Part shown: positions 43,824 through 53,650 of the stretch, piece by piece
Numbering within the stretch: position 1 is the first letter of the stretch
How the letters are laid out: every line of letters starts with the position of its first letter
Source of the DNA: Candidatus Kryptonium sp.
GTDB taxonomy: Bacteria > Bacteroidota > Ignavibacteria > Kryptoniales > Kryptoniaceae
Direction of reading: 5' to 3'
NCBI GenBank assembly: GCA_025060635.1
Contig: JANXBN010000002.1
Location: 124,001-188,000 of the forward strand
Length of the DNA: 64,000 nt
Translations under genes and position numbers: made by a program
Notes under the pieces: model-generated
Told to the model about the DNA's origin: nothing
The model's input: only the letters and a program-made list of their open reading frames with translations
The model's database searches: none

Positions 43824-45107
43824 ATGCCATACGAAAGATTAGTGCCACCTTCAGAAGGAGAAAAAATAACAGTCAAAGACGGAAAATTACATGTGCCAGA
43901 TAATCCAATAATTCCGTTTATTGAGGGAGACGGGACAGGACCTGATATATGGAGAGCTGCTCAAATGGTATTTGACGCCGCAGTTGAAAAGGCATATGGA
44001 GGGAGAAGAAAAGTCGTATGGTTTGAAATCTACGCTGGTGAAAAAGCAAATAAAGTTTACAATCGCGAGATATGGCTTCCAGATGATACGCTTGAAGCAA
44101 TCAAAGAACATATAATTGCTATCAAAGGACCTCTGACAACACCAGTTGGAGGAGGAATTAGAAGTTTAAATGTCACATTAAGACAAGTTCTTGATCTATA
44201 TGCGTGCGTCAGACCTGTTAAGTATTATGAAGGTGTTCCAAGCCCGATGAAACGACCTCAGGATGTTAATGTGGTTATTTTCAGAGAGAATACCGAAGAT
44301 GTCTATGCTGGGATTGAATGGAAAATGGGATCAGCTGAAGCTTTGAAGATGATTGATATACTTGATAGGGAGTTTGGGATCAAGGTTAGGAGAGATTCTG
44401 GTATCGGTGTTAAGCCGATGTCGGAATTTGGTTCAAAGCGACTTGTCAGAAAGGCGATAAAATACGCAATTGAAAATGGACGAAGGAGCGTAACACTTGT
44501 TCACAAAGGAAATATAATGAAGTTTACAGAAGGTGCTTTTCGTGAATGGGGATACCAAGTTGCGCTTGAAGAGTTCAGAGAATATGTTATAACTGAAGAC
44601 GAACTAAACAAAGATTACGGAGGGAAACAGCCAGATAGCAAAATCGTTATCAAAGATAGAATTGCTGATAATATGTTTCAACAGTTGATCACAAGACCGG
44701 CTGAATATGATGTCATAGCAACGCCGAATCTAAATGGAGATTACCTTTCGGATGCCGCAGCTGCGCTTGTTGGAGGACTTGGGATTGCGCCTGGTGGAAA
44801 CATAAGTGATTTTTACGCTGTATTTGAAGCAACTCATGGAACTGCACCTAAATACGCAGGACTTGATAAGGTGAATCCAGGTTCCGTTATTCTTTCTGGC
44901 GTTATGATGTTTGAATACATTGGATGGAAAGAGGCAGCTAAATTGATTGAATATGGATTGGAAGAAACGATAAAGCAAAAATATGTCACATATGATTTCG
45001 CAAGGCAGATGGAAGGAGCTATTGAAGTTAAGACAAGTGAATTTGCTCAAAAGATGGTTGAAAACATGATGAAGTGCGATTTAGAGGAAGTTTTATCAGC
45101 GAAGTGA
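43824..45107 (+). CDS. icd: Isocitrate dehydrogenase (NADP+)
   Basis: A 427-residue TCA-cycle enzyme making 2-oxoglutarate. It begins with [13 protein letters not shown] and has the substrate-binding serine in [12 protein letters not shown], the [16 protein letters not shown] block, [16 protein letters not shown] and the metal-binding Asp region. NADP specificity is supported by [17 protein letters not shown] (Lys-Tyr of the E. coli 344-345 pair) and TYDFARQM (Tyr and Arg equivalents of 391 and 395). A strong AGGAGG site (43809-43814) lies nine bases before the ATG, implying high expression. Confidence 0.96.
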   Translation: MPYERLVPPSEGEKITVKDGKLHVPDNPIIPFIEGDGTGPDIWRAAQMVFDAAVEKAYGGRRKVVWFEIYAGEKANKVYNREIWLPDDTLEAIKEHIIAIKGPLTTPVGGGIRSLNVTLRQVLDLYACVRPVKYYEGVPSPMKRPQDVNVVIFRENTEDVYAGIEWKMGSAEALKMIDILDREFGIKVRRDSGIGVKPMSEFGSKRLVRKAIKYAIENGRRSVTLVHKGNIMKFTEGAFREWGYQVALEEFREYVITEDELNKDYGGKQPDSKIVIKDRIADNMFQQLITRPAEYDVIATPNLNGDYLSDAAAALVGGLGIAPGGNISDFYAVFEATHGTAPKYAGLDKVNPGSVILSGVMMFEYIGWKEAAKLIEYGLEETIKQKYVTYDFARQMEGAIEVKTSEFAQKMVENMMKCDLEEVLSAK

Positions 45108-45128
45108 TAAAATAATTGGTGGCCAAAT

Positions 45129-45824
45129 TTGAAGGATATAATTTTGCGAGCTGAAAACATACATAAAATCTTTTGGCTCGGTAAAAATGTTAAAATTCAT
45201 GTCTTGAAAGGTATAGATCTTGAAATTGAAAGAGGAGAAGTGGTTGCGGTGGTAGGTGCTTCTGGAGCTGGGAAGAGCACACTTCTTCATATTCTTGGAG
45301 CTCTGGACAGACCAACCGATGGAAAGGTTTTCGTTAACGGAGTTGATGTTTTCCAAATGAACGATGTTGAACTGGCTAAATTTAGGAATAAAAAAATTGG
45401 TTTTGTGTTTCAGTTTCATCATCTTTTGCCGGAATTCACCGCAATTGAAAATGTTGCAATGCCAGCAATGATAGCAGGTAAAAGGTTTGAAGAAGTTAAA
45501 GGCAGGGCTTATGAGCTTTTAAAGGAGGTCGGTCTTGCAGATAGAATAGAACATAAGCCATCAGAGTTGTCCGGTGGTGAACAGCAAAGGGTTGCTGTTG
45601 CGCGAGCATTGATGAATTCTCCTGAGATAGTTCTTGCGGATGAACCATCAGGAAACCTTGATAGTAAAAACGCAGAAGCACTTCATGATTTAATTTTTGA
45701 ACTTAATGAAAAACATGGTCAAACATTTATAATTGCAACGCACAACGAAAAACTTGCAGAAAGAGCCGATAGAATTGTGAAAATAGTTGATGGAAAAATA
45801 CAAGAAGTCGTGACAGCAAAATAA
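45129..45824 (+). CDS. lolD: LolD-type ABC transporter ATP-binding protein
   Basis: A 231-residue ATPase of the MacB/LolD/FtsE class, starting at TTG 45129. Walker A GASGAGKSTLLHILG, Q-loop VFQFHHLLPEFTAIENV, signature LSGGEQQRVAVARAL, Walker B IVLADEPSGNLD and switch His in IIATHNEK are all intact. LolD drives the release of lipoproteins from the inner membrane. No LolC/E permease is adjacent; the next gene encodes a 58-residue membrane protein instead. The exact exporter is therefore inferred. Confidence 0.88.
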   Translation: MKDIILRAENIHKIFWLGKNVKIHVLKGIDLEIERGEVVAVVGASGAGKSTLLHILGALDRPTDGKVFVNGVDVFQMNDVELAKFRNKKIGFVFQFHHLLPEFTAIENVAMPAMIAGKRFEEVKGRAYELLKEVGLADRIEHKPSELSGGEQQRVAVARALMNSPEIVLADEPSGNLDSKNAEALHDLIFELNEKHGQTFIIATHNEKLAERADRIVKIVDGKIQEVVTAK

Positions 45825-45849
45825 AATTCAAAACAAAAAGATAAGAACA

Positions 45850-46026
45850 ATGAAAAAGGAAGTTAAAATCGTTCTCGCTGGTTTGACAGCTCTTGGAGTT
45901 GGACTTGCGGTCGGATATATGATCGCAAACTGGTTGATTAACGATTTGATGAAAGAAATATCGGTTGATTTAGATGAGGAAGAGGTAGCAAGCGAGCTTC
46001 ATCAACAGGTGGAGGAGGAATCGTAA
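45850..46026 (+). CDS. 58-residue single-pass membrane protein, function unknown
   Basis: A short gene between lolD and tgt: ATG 45850 to TAA 46024-46026. The protein starts MKKEVKIVLAGLTALGVGLA, continues into VGYMIANWLIN as one transmembrane helix with glycines at small-residue spacing, and ends in an acidic tail (DLDEEEVASEL, VEEES). It is in line with the operon, 25 bases after lolD and 23 before tgt. The basic-start/acidic-tail layout supports a real small protein. No family is recognised. Confidence 0.6.
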   Translation: MKKEVKIVLAGLTALGVGLAVGYMIANWLINDLMKEISVDLDEEEVASELHQQVEEES

Positions 46027-46040
46027 AAATTGAGATTTGA

Positions 46041-47192
<1,152 letters not shown>

Positions 47193-47292
47193 CCTTTAAG
47201 TGAGATGATGAATGTTGCGACATGCTAAAATGAAAATTTGTGGCTATTTTGACCTCCAAGACTTACAAAAATTAAAAAAATTTAAAAATTTT

Positions 47293-47320
47293 TTGTTTGG
47301 CATAAAAGTTGTGATAACTT
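47293..47320 (+). promoter_or_regulatory. Candidate promoter of the multiheme cytochrome gene
   Basis: TTGTTT (47293-47298), 16-base spacer, TAACTT (47315-47320), about 50 bases before the ATG at 47370. It lies in the 177-base gap after tgt, where nothing else is seen. Confidence 0.35.
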
Positions 47321-47369
47321 ATTTTGCGTTTTTGCTGATAAGTTGAAAAATTAAATTATAGGTGCAAAA

Positions 47370-49457
47370 ATGAAACTAAAAGCAACGGCTTTATTAATTC
47401 TTTTGATTTTACCACTCGTTCTTTTAGCTCAACCAAAGGCGTATATCAAAATTGAAGGTATGTCTCCATATCGCCTCCAGCAGGAAAGGGGCATTACAAA
47501 TCTTGATTCCATATCAACTGGGCTTTCCGTTGTTGGTACTGGAACTGTGGTATGGCTTTCTGGATGGGATGTTTCTGGAGATACTACTTTTAAAGTAGCG
47601 TCATCATATTCGTGGTCGCTTATAGGCAAACCAACAGGTTCTAATGCTGTTCTTTCAAGCACAAATACGCAATGGACAACTTTCGTGCCCGATGTTAAAG
47701 GAACATATCAAATAAGACTTGTAGCGGGTGGAGATGACACAACAATCACAATTATAGCAGCTGACTATACTGGGGTTAATTGGAAAGATATTTCTGGAGC
47801 AGCTCTTAACTGTGCAACCTGCCATAAGAGCGCAACTCCTGAAATTTACTCAAAGTGGAAGTCATCAAAGCATGCGACTATGTTTGAGCGTGCAATGAAT
47901 GGTCAGGTTGTCCCGACTGTTTGGACTCCAGAAAGATGTGGAAGATGTCATACAACTGGCTATAATACCATGGCAAATAACAAAGGGTATGATGATGTCG
48001 CAAGACAAGTTGGATTTGACTGGAGTCAATGGAGACCACCAAGGCCAGGTTTATATGATTCATTACTAACAACTGATAAAAAAGGATTGAGCTTAGTTGC
48101 GACAATCGGTTGCGAAAGCTGTCATGGTCCGTATAATCCATCTCACTTTGGAGCAGGAACTCAGCCTGAAACGATGAGTTCGGAAGTTTGTGCACAATGT
48201 CACAATCAACCATGGAGATATAATGAGTATGTCCAGTGGGAATATTCAGGACACTCACGTGGACCATGGTCAACTACATTTAGAACTTCACCTGCTGGAC
48301 CAATTCAACCAGGACAATACAATCTTAACGCTTGTGTCCGTTGCCATGATGGCGCTGCGTTTGTAAGTTTTGTCAGAAACGAATCTTTTGATAACAGAGC
48401 AGCAACAGGTTATAGCAGAATTAAACTCACATCTATAACTTGCCAAACCTGCCACGATCCACACTCAGGTGAATTAAGAGAAGCTCCAGTATCAGCAGAC
48501 ACGCTTGGTAACGGATTTAATTATTCGCAAATTAACCTTGGTAAAGGAAAGATTTGCTTTAATTGCCACAAATATCGCAGAGGCGCATTAACTTATGTTA
48601 ATACAACAGCTTTAAGTGGCACTTGGGGTCCACACTACAGGGGTGCAGCAGATGTTTACCTTGGTCAAAATGGTTATACTTGGGGTGAAACAGTTCCAAG
48701 CAGTGTTGCTCACCGTCTCATTGAAAATTCTTGTGTCGGTTGCCATATGTCAGCAACCCCAGACACAGGACATGTTGCAAGAGATAAAATTGGTGGACAT
48801 ACTTGGAAAATGACATATATAGCTCCTGATGGTAAAAGATATGATAACATTACTGGATGTGTGCAATGCCACACTGGAATCACGAAATTTGATGATATCA
48901 TGGCAGGTTATGATTATGATATGGATGGTACGCTTGAACCATTTACCAAGGAAGTTGAAGGTCTTACTGAAATGCTTGCAAGAGCACTTCCGCCAAGAGG
49001 ACAACCTACGGTTGATTGGGCACAGATAAGAACTGATCCCGACTCCGTTAGACTGAAGCAAGCTTTCTGGAACTATTTGTATGTCTATAGAGATAGAAGC
49101 TATGGTATCCACAATCCGAAGTATGTCGTGAGATTATTACAACTTTCAATAAGCAAATTAACAGGCATTGAATTCCCAACACCAGATATGCCTGTTAAGT
49201 TTGAACTATATCAAAACTATCCAAACCCATTCAACCCAAGCACAAAGATTGGATTTGCTTTGCCGAAAGATGCGAGAGTTAAACTTGAAGTATTTAATGC
49301 TCTTGGTGAAAGAATCGCTGTCTTGAAAGATGAATACATGAGGGCTGGTGTTCATACCGTTGAATTCAACGCGAGAGGACTTGCAAGTGGAGTTTACTTC
49401 TATAGATTAACGGCTGATGATTTCGTCGCGACGAAGAAGATGTTGTTGATCAAGTAA
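47370..49457 (+). CDS. Exported nine-heme cytochrome c with T9SS C-terminal sorting domain
   Basis: A 695-residue protein: signal peptide (LLILLILPLVLLAQPKA), an Ig/PKD-like beta domain (about 30-135, TWSLIGKPTG-type strands), a multiheme region (about 148-510) with nine CXXCH sites (CATCH, CGRCH, CESCH, CAQCH, CVRCH, CQTCH, CFNCH, CVGCH, CVQCH), and a C-terminal type IX secretion type A tail (about 608-695, FELYQNYPNPFNPSTKI to VATKKMLLIK). It is therefore likely exported across the outer membrane and anchored or released there. The heme order resembles cytochrome c554/nitrite-reductase-like families, but the enzyme type is unclear. Monocistronic, with its own promoter and terminator. Confidence 0.88.
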   Translation: MKLKATALLILLILPLVLLAQPKAYIKIEGMSPYRLQQERGITNLDSISTGLSVVGTGTVVWLSGWDVSGDTTFKVASSYSWSLIGKPTGSNAVLSSTNTQWTTFVPDVKGTYQIRLVAGGDDTTITIIAADYTGVNWKDISGAALNCATCHKSATPEIYSKWKSSKHATMFERAMNGQVVPTVWTPERCGRCHTTGYNTMANNKGYDDVARQVGFDWSQWRPPRPGLYDSLLTTDKKGLSLVATIGCESCHGPYNPSHFGAGTQPETMSSEVCAQCHNQPWRYNEYVQWEYSGHSRGPWSTTFRTSPAGPIQPGQYNLNACVRCHDGAAFVSFVRNESFDNRAATGYSRIKLTSITCQTCHDPHSGELREAPVSADTLGNGFNYSQINLGKGKICFNCHKYRRGALTYVNTTALSGTWGPHYRGAADVYLGQNGYTWGETVPSSVAHRLIENSCVGCHMSATPDTGHVARDKIGGHTWKMTYIAPDGKRYDNITGCVQCHTGITKFDDIMAGYDYDMDGTLEPFTKEVEGLTEMLARALPPRGQPTVDWAQIRTDPDSVRLKQAFWNYLYVYRDRSYGIHNPKYVVRLLQLSISKLTGIEFPTPDMPVKFELYQNYPNPFNPSTKIGFALPKDARVKLEVFNALGERIAVLKDEYMRAGVHTVEFNARGLASGVYFYRLTADDFVATKKMLLIK

Positions 49458-49480
49458 TGAAGTCGTAAAGGTTGAAAGTG

Positions 49481-49511
49481 AAAGGGCAGGCAGTATGCCT
49501 GCCCTTTTTTT
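49481..49511 (+). terminator. Rho-independent terminator of the multiheme cytochrome gene
   Basis: Stem GGGCAGGC (49484-49491) with GCCTGCCC (49497-49504), 5-base loop, extended by AAA/TTT pairing, followed by seven T. The final T residues form part of the stop codon of the convergent phosphorylase gene. Confidence 0.93.
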
Positions 49512-50838
49512 ATTCCCAATTTCTTATCCCAGCGTCATCAATTATTGTTTTTACCAACTTTGGTAACTCAGGTTTTGATTCTTTAATTTTAAATGCTTTT
49601 GAAAGTCGCTCCTTCGCTATTTTTATGACATCATCTCTATCTGTGTAAAAAACAGCAATTTGTTCCCCAGATTCAACTTTGTCTCCGACCTTCTTTTTTA
49701 AAACGATCCCAGCTTTTGGATCAATAATATCATCTACTTTTGTTCTTCCAGCTCCGAGCATAACCGAGACCAGCCCAATTTCCAAGGCGTCAATTTCATA
49801 GATATAACCATCAAACATGCTTTTAATTTCAATTGAATGCTTGGGAAGCGGATATTTTTCGGGATTTTCAATATAGCTTGTATCTCCACCTTGTTTTTTT
49901 ACAAGTTGAATAAATTTTTCATAAGCTTCGCCTGAATGAACTGCTTTTTTAGCAATTTTTATTCCATCTTCTATAGAATTCGCTTTTCCACCAAGCATTA
50001 TCATAGCTCCAGCGAGAACATAGGTGACATACATCAGGTCTGGTACATCATAACCGCGTAGACACTGAATTGATTCAACAACTTCAAGCCAGTTTCCAAC
50101 TGCATATCCAAGTGGTTGGTTCATATCCGTTATAAACGCAATTACTTTTTTACCAAAGTTTTTCCCTATTGTGAAGAGAGTTTGCGCAAGTTGAAGAGAT
50201 TTTTCATATTCCTGCATGAAAGCTCCTTGCCCCGTTTTCACATCAAGGACAAGAGCATCAATCCCTTCAGCAAGCTTTTTGCTCATTATGCTTGCTGAAA
50301 TCAAAGGTATTGATTCAACAGTTGCTGTAACATCACGAAGGGCGTAAATTTTCTTATCTGCAGGTGCAATTTCTTTTGTTTGACCTATCATGACAAGACC
50401 AATTTCAGAAATAACTCTTTTATATTCGTCAATGGAAAGATTTGTCCTAAAGCCAGGGATTGACTCCAATTTGTCAAGAGTTCCACCTGTATGACCAAGT
50501 CCGCGACCCGAAATCATCGGCACAGGAATACCTACCGACGCGACAATCGGCGCAAGAATTAGCGAGACCTTATCACCAACTCCGCCAGTTGAATGCTTAT
50601 CAACCTTTATACCTGGGACATCTGATAAATCAACAACCTGTCCAGAGTTTAACATTATTTCAGTAAGATAAGTTGTCTCTTCAAAATCCATTCCTTGAAA
50701 ATATACCGCCATCAAAAAAGCGGACATTTGATAATCGGGAATTGTTCCATTTAAATAGCCATTAACGATGAATAAAATTTCATCTCGTGTTAATCTTTTA
50801 CCATCTCTTTTTCTGCGGATGATTTCCTGAGGTAGCAT
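49510..50838 (-). CDS. Pyrimidine-nucleoside (thymidine) phosphorylase
   Basis: A 442-residue enzyme splitting thymidine or uridine with phosphate to free base and (deoxy)ribose-1-phosphate. The signature KVDKHSTGGVGDKVSL is followed by PMISGRGLGHTGGTLDKLESIPG and the catalytic region DVTATVESIPLISASIMSKKLAEG. The C-terminal PYNP domain is intact. The frame opens at TTG 50880 inside the upstream gene; ATG 50838 fits the usual N-terminus (MLPQEIIRRKRDG). It is the last gene of a three-gene minus-strand cluster, and its stop lies in the T run of the convergent terminator. Confidence 0.93.
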   Translation of the reverse strand: MLPQEIIRRKRDGKRLTRDEILFIVNGYLNGTIPDYQMSAFLMAVYFQGMDFEETTYLTEIMLNSGQVVDLSDVPGIKVDKHSTGGVGDKVSLILAPIVASVGIPVPMISGRGLGHTGGTLDKLESIPGFRTNLSIDEYKRVISEIGLVMIGQTKEIAPADKKIYALRDVTATVESIPLISASIMSKKLAEGIDALVLDVKTGQGAFMQEYEKSLQLAQTLFTIGKNFGKKVIAFITDMNQPLGYAVGNWLEVVESIQCLRGYDVPDLMYVTYVLAGAMIMLGGKANSIEDGIKIAKKAVHSGEAYEKFIQLVKKQGGDTSYIENPEKYPLPKHSIEIKSMFDGYIYEIDALEIGLVSVMLGAGRTKVDDIIDPKAGIVLKKKVGDKVESGEQIAVFYTDRDDVIKIAKERLSKAFKIKESKPELPKLVKTIIDDAGIRNWE

Positions 50839-50857
50839 TTTTGGTATGAATTTGTTT

Positions 50858-52705
50858 TTAAATTTTTTGGAGTATTTCAATTGCTATATGATACTTTTTA
50901 AATGGTGGGAGAAGATAAACTCCTTGAACAAGTGATTTCGCCTCTTTTAAAAATTGTGCTGAGATTTCAATCCCTATTTTCCCAGCATCATCACGGGCAA
51001 GGAAAAGTTTCTCGCGAACCCAATCTGGAATGTTGATTCCAGGAACCTCGTTATGGAGAAACTCGGCGTGTTTATAGCTTCTCAAAGGTAAAATTCCAAG
51101 CATTACGGGAATTTTTAAATGTTCAATTTTTTTCATAAAAAGTTCAAGTGTTTTCATTTCATATAATGGCTGTGTGAATACAATTTGAGCACCTGCCTCA
51201 ACTTTTTGTTCAAGTCGCGAAATTTCATAATCAAGATTTTGACTTGTTGGATTTGTTGCACATGCTATTAAAAAATTCGTTGGCTCATTGATTGTATTTC
51301 CCATTGCGTCCAGACCGTGGTTCATGTTTTTCAAAATTTTTATAAGCCCAATTGAGTCAACATCTAAAACGGTTGTGGCATGTGGGAAATCACCTATTTT
51401 TGCGGGATCTCCAGTTATGGCAAGTATGTTTTTTATCCCGAGAGCCCACGCTCCAAGAAGCAACCCTTGTAATCCGATCAAGTTTCTGTCTCTACAGGCG
51501 ATGTGAGTGATGGTTTCAATTTCAGCTTTCGTTTGGACAAGATGAGATATTGCAACAGGATCCATTCTAAATCTTGCTCTTGCTCCATCTGTTATGTTTA
51601 CTGCGTCAATTCCATTTTGCTTTAAATACTTCGCTCCTTCAATCACAGAACTCATATCAAGCCCGCGCGGGATATCAAGTTCAACAGTCGTTAAAAATTT
51701 TTTCCCGATCTTTTTTGAAAATTCGGAAATTCTATCTTCTGATATTATCTCTTGCGCTTTGAGCTCGTTTATATATTGTGCTTTCTCGCTATCAGATTCT
51801 TTTATTTTTATGTTAATTTTTGCTCTTTTCAATTTTAAATGGCTTACTGCATTCGCAATTGCTTTGATATGTGAAGGTGTTGAACCGCAACAAGCACCGA
51901 TTATTTTAACTCCAGCTTCAACGAGTTGCTTGGCGTAGGTTGCAAGGTATTCGGGACTTGCATGATAAACGGAGCGTCCATCAACGAGAGTTGGAATTCC
52001 CGCAGCAGGTTGAGCAGAAAGAATTACATCATCTTGATACATTGCTTTTATAATTGAAAACATCCTCTGCGGTCCAACCGTGCAGTTTGAACCAACAACT
52101 GTTACACCTTTTTCTTTTATGTGTTTTACGACCTCAATCGGGAAATCTGTCGCAAGGATTGCCCCATCTTCTGGAAATGTCTTCTGCGCAATGATTGGGA
52201 TTTCGTTAGATATTTCTTTTACTGCTTCAATTGCCGCATCAAGCTCGTTTAAGCTAACAAATGTCTCAAGGATTATAAGATCAACGCCTGATGAAATTAA
52301 AATTTCCGCTTGCTCTTTAAATACATCCTTGACCTGCTGAATTTTTATTTTTCCAAGCGGTTCAAGTAATTTTCCTGTTGGACCGATTGAGCCAGCAACA
52401 TATACATTTTCCCCAGCAACCGACTTGGCTATTTCAACTCCAGATTTGTTAATTTCTTTAATTTTATCTTGAAGGTGATAAAACTCAAGCCGAAACCTAT
52501 TCGCATCAAATGTATTTGTTTCAATTATTTCCGCTCCTGCTTCAATATATTCACGGTGGATCCTTGCAACTATATCGGGATTTAATATATTGTGGATACA
52601 TCTCGGTTGCTCATGGTATTCATAAAGATCAAGCATTGTCCCCATTGCACCATCACAGATTATAGGTCTATCATCTTGTAATCTTTCCAGAAATGACCTT
52701 TTCAT
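50858..52705 (-). CDS. Bifunctional homocysteine S-methyltransferase/methylenetetrahydrofolate reductase
   Basis: A 615-residue fusion for methionine synthesis and C1 metabolism. The N-terminal half (1-290) is a cobalamin-independent-type homocysteine methyltransferase with ICDGAMGTMLDLY, ETNTFDANR, the first zinc cysteine in VVGSNCTVGPQ and the pair in KIIGACCGSTPSHI. The C-terminal half (about 330-615) is an MTHFR TIM barrel with TTVELDIPRGLD, HIACRDRN, LAITGDPAKIGDFP and QIVFTQPLYE. The same fusion (YitJ-like) occurs in Bacillus and many thermophiles. It follows the HisA-like gene by 18 bases. Confidence 0.93.
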   Translation of the reverse strand: MKRSFLERLQDDRPIICDGAMGTMLDLYEYHEQPRCIHNILNPDIVARIHREYIEAGAEIIETNTFDANRFRLEFYHLQDKIKEINKSGVEIAKSVAGENVYVAGSIGPTGKLLEPLGKIKIQQVKDVFKEQAEILISSGVDLIILETFVSLNELDAAIEAVKEISNEIPIIAQKTFPEDGAILATDFPIEVVKHIKEKGVTVVGSNCTVGPQRMFSIIKAMYQDDVILSAQPAAGIPTLVDGRSVYHASPEYLATYAKQLVEAGVKIIGACCGSTPSHIKAIANAVSHLKLKRAKINIKIKESDSEKAQYINELKAQEIISEDRISEFSKKIGKKFLTTVELDIPRGLDMSSVIEGAKYLKQNGIDAVNITDGARARFRMDPVAISHLVQTKAEIETITHIACRDRNLIGLQGLLLGAWALGIKNILAITGDPAKIGDFPHATTVLDVDSIGLIKILKNMNHGLDAMGNTINEPTNFLIACATNPTSQNLDYEISRLEQKVEAGAQIVFTQPLYEMKTLELFMKKIEHLKIPVMLGILPLRSYKHAEFLHNEVPGINIPDWVREKLFLARDDAGKIGIEISAQFLKEAKSLVQGVYLLPPFKKYHIAIEILQKI

Positions 52706-52723
52706 TTTTTTATAAAATTTATT

Positions 52724-53440
52724 TTACAGATCCACCTCCGCTTCTATCACACGCCAGAGTTGCTGACAGGGAAATTTATTATAGTAAAGTGATTTGCTAA
52801 GTATAATTGAATCAATCCCCCAGCTTTCAAACTCCATAAGTTTTTTCAAATCGTTGTATCCATTTAACTCACCTTCAGCGGTTATTTTTATGTTGGTTTT
52901 TTCAGCCAAATTTTTAAGTGCCTCAAAATTTAGCGTTTCATCTTCGTTAACATCATGATAAATGATCCTTTCAATTCCAAACTCCATTACTTCTTTTGCA
53001 ATTTCTATCGCACTTAGATTAAAATCGGCCACATATCCATTTTTTGCTTCAATTAACAGTGCGATTCTCGTTGAGCTTAATTCGTTTACAATTTCCTTTA
53101 AAAGCTTAGGGGTTTTAAGTATCACGGCATCAAGTGCAATTCTTAAGGCGCCGCAATCAATCGCAAGTTTTATGTTTTCATAGTCTTTTAAGCCACCGCT
53201 TAACATTATTGGTATATCAACAGCATCAACGATTTTTTTTATGGTTTCAAGGTTTTGCAATTTTCCAGAAATTTTTGCATCAGTATCAACGACATATAAA
53301 GTTTTCGCATTTTCCTTCCTCCATATTTTCGCAACTTCTACAGGATCGTCTGGATAAGATTTTGGACTTTCTGGCAATCCTTGAATGATGCGCGCACATT
53401 TTCCACTCTTTATTTCAATTGTCGGTATTACAAGGATCAT
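52724..53440 (-). CDS. HisA/HisF-like TIM-barrel protein with altered catalytic residues
   Basis: A 238-residue (beta-alpha)8 barrel clearly related to HisA (ProFAR isomerase). In true HisA the catalytic acids are Asp8 (VPAIDL) and Asp127 (T. maritima numbering). Here the equivalents are Glu9 (IPTIEIKSG) and Glu131 (LLIEAKNGY). The N-terminal phosphate loop is kept (LSGGLKDYENI), but the second one is changed (AEGELNG in place of A-A-G-G-I, and LSKSLYYNKF for the GRAF segment). It may be a different isomerase or a non-histidine paralogue. It heads the minus-strand cluster with MTHFR and phosphorylase; no other his genes are near. Confidence 0.75.
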   Translation of the reverse strand: MILVIPTIEIKSGKCARIIQGLPESPKSYPDDPVEVAKIWRKENAKTLYVVDTDAKISGKLQNLETIKKIVDAVDIPIMLSGGLKDYENIKLAIDCGALRIALDAVILKTPKLLKEIVNELSSTRIALLIEAKNGYVADFNLSAIEIAKEVMEFGIERIIYHDVNEDETLNFEALKNLAEKTNIKITAEGELNGYNDLKKLMEFESWGIDSIILSKSLYYNKFPCQQLWRVIEAEVDL

Positions 53441-53573
53441 CTCATCTTTGCTCCTTAATTATGCTTGACTAAATTTATTGAAAATCGCCACCTTTTTCAA
53501 GGAAAAATCTTTTTAGAAAAGTTGTTTTAACATGGTGAAAACTTCATTGGGCTTTGAATAAGTAGCGCGAAAT

Positions 53574-53602
53574 TTGACTTTTATTTTTCAAAGTATTAAA
53601 TT
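53574..53602 (+). promoter_or_regulatory. Candidate promoter of the cytochrome oxidase operon
   Basis: TTGACT (53574-53579), 17-base spacer, TAAATT (53597-53602). The -10 box lies inside the left arm of the dyad at 53596-53626. It is 49 bases before the cupredoxin start. Confidence 0.5.
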
Positions 53603-53626
53603 AGGAGTGTATTTATCCTAATTTAA
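53596..53626 (+). promoter_or_regulatory. 11-bp inverted repeat over the cox promoter -10 (possible operator)
   Basis: TTAAATTAGGA (53596-53606) is repeated as TCCTAATTTAA (53616-53626) with a 9-base spacer. The arms are a perfect match. It covers the -10 box and start region of the cox promoter, where a repressor dimer would block transcription. No T tract follows, so it is not a terminator. Confidence 0.5.
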
Positions 53627-53650
53627 AAACAAACTTGGTGATCGTTAAAA

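Noticed and set aside
49484-49504. The GC-rich hairpin after the multiheme cytochrome as a bidirectional terminator
   Set aside because: On the minus strand it is followed by TTTCACTTTC, not a clear T run, so only plus-strand termination is supported.
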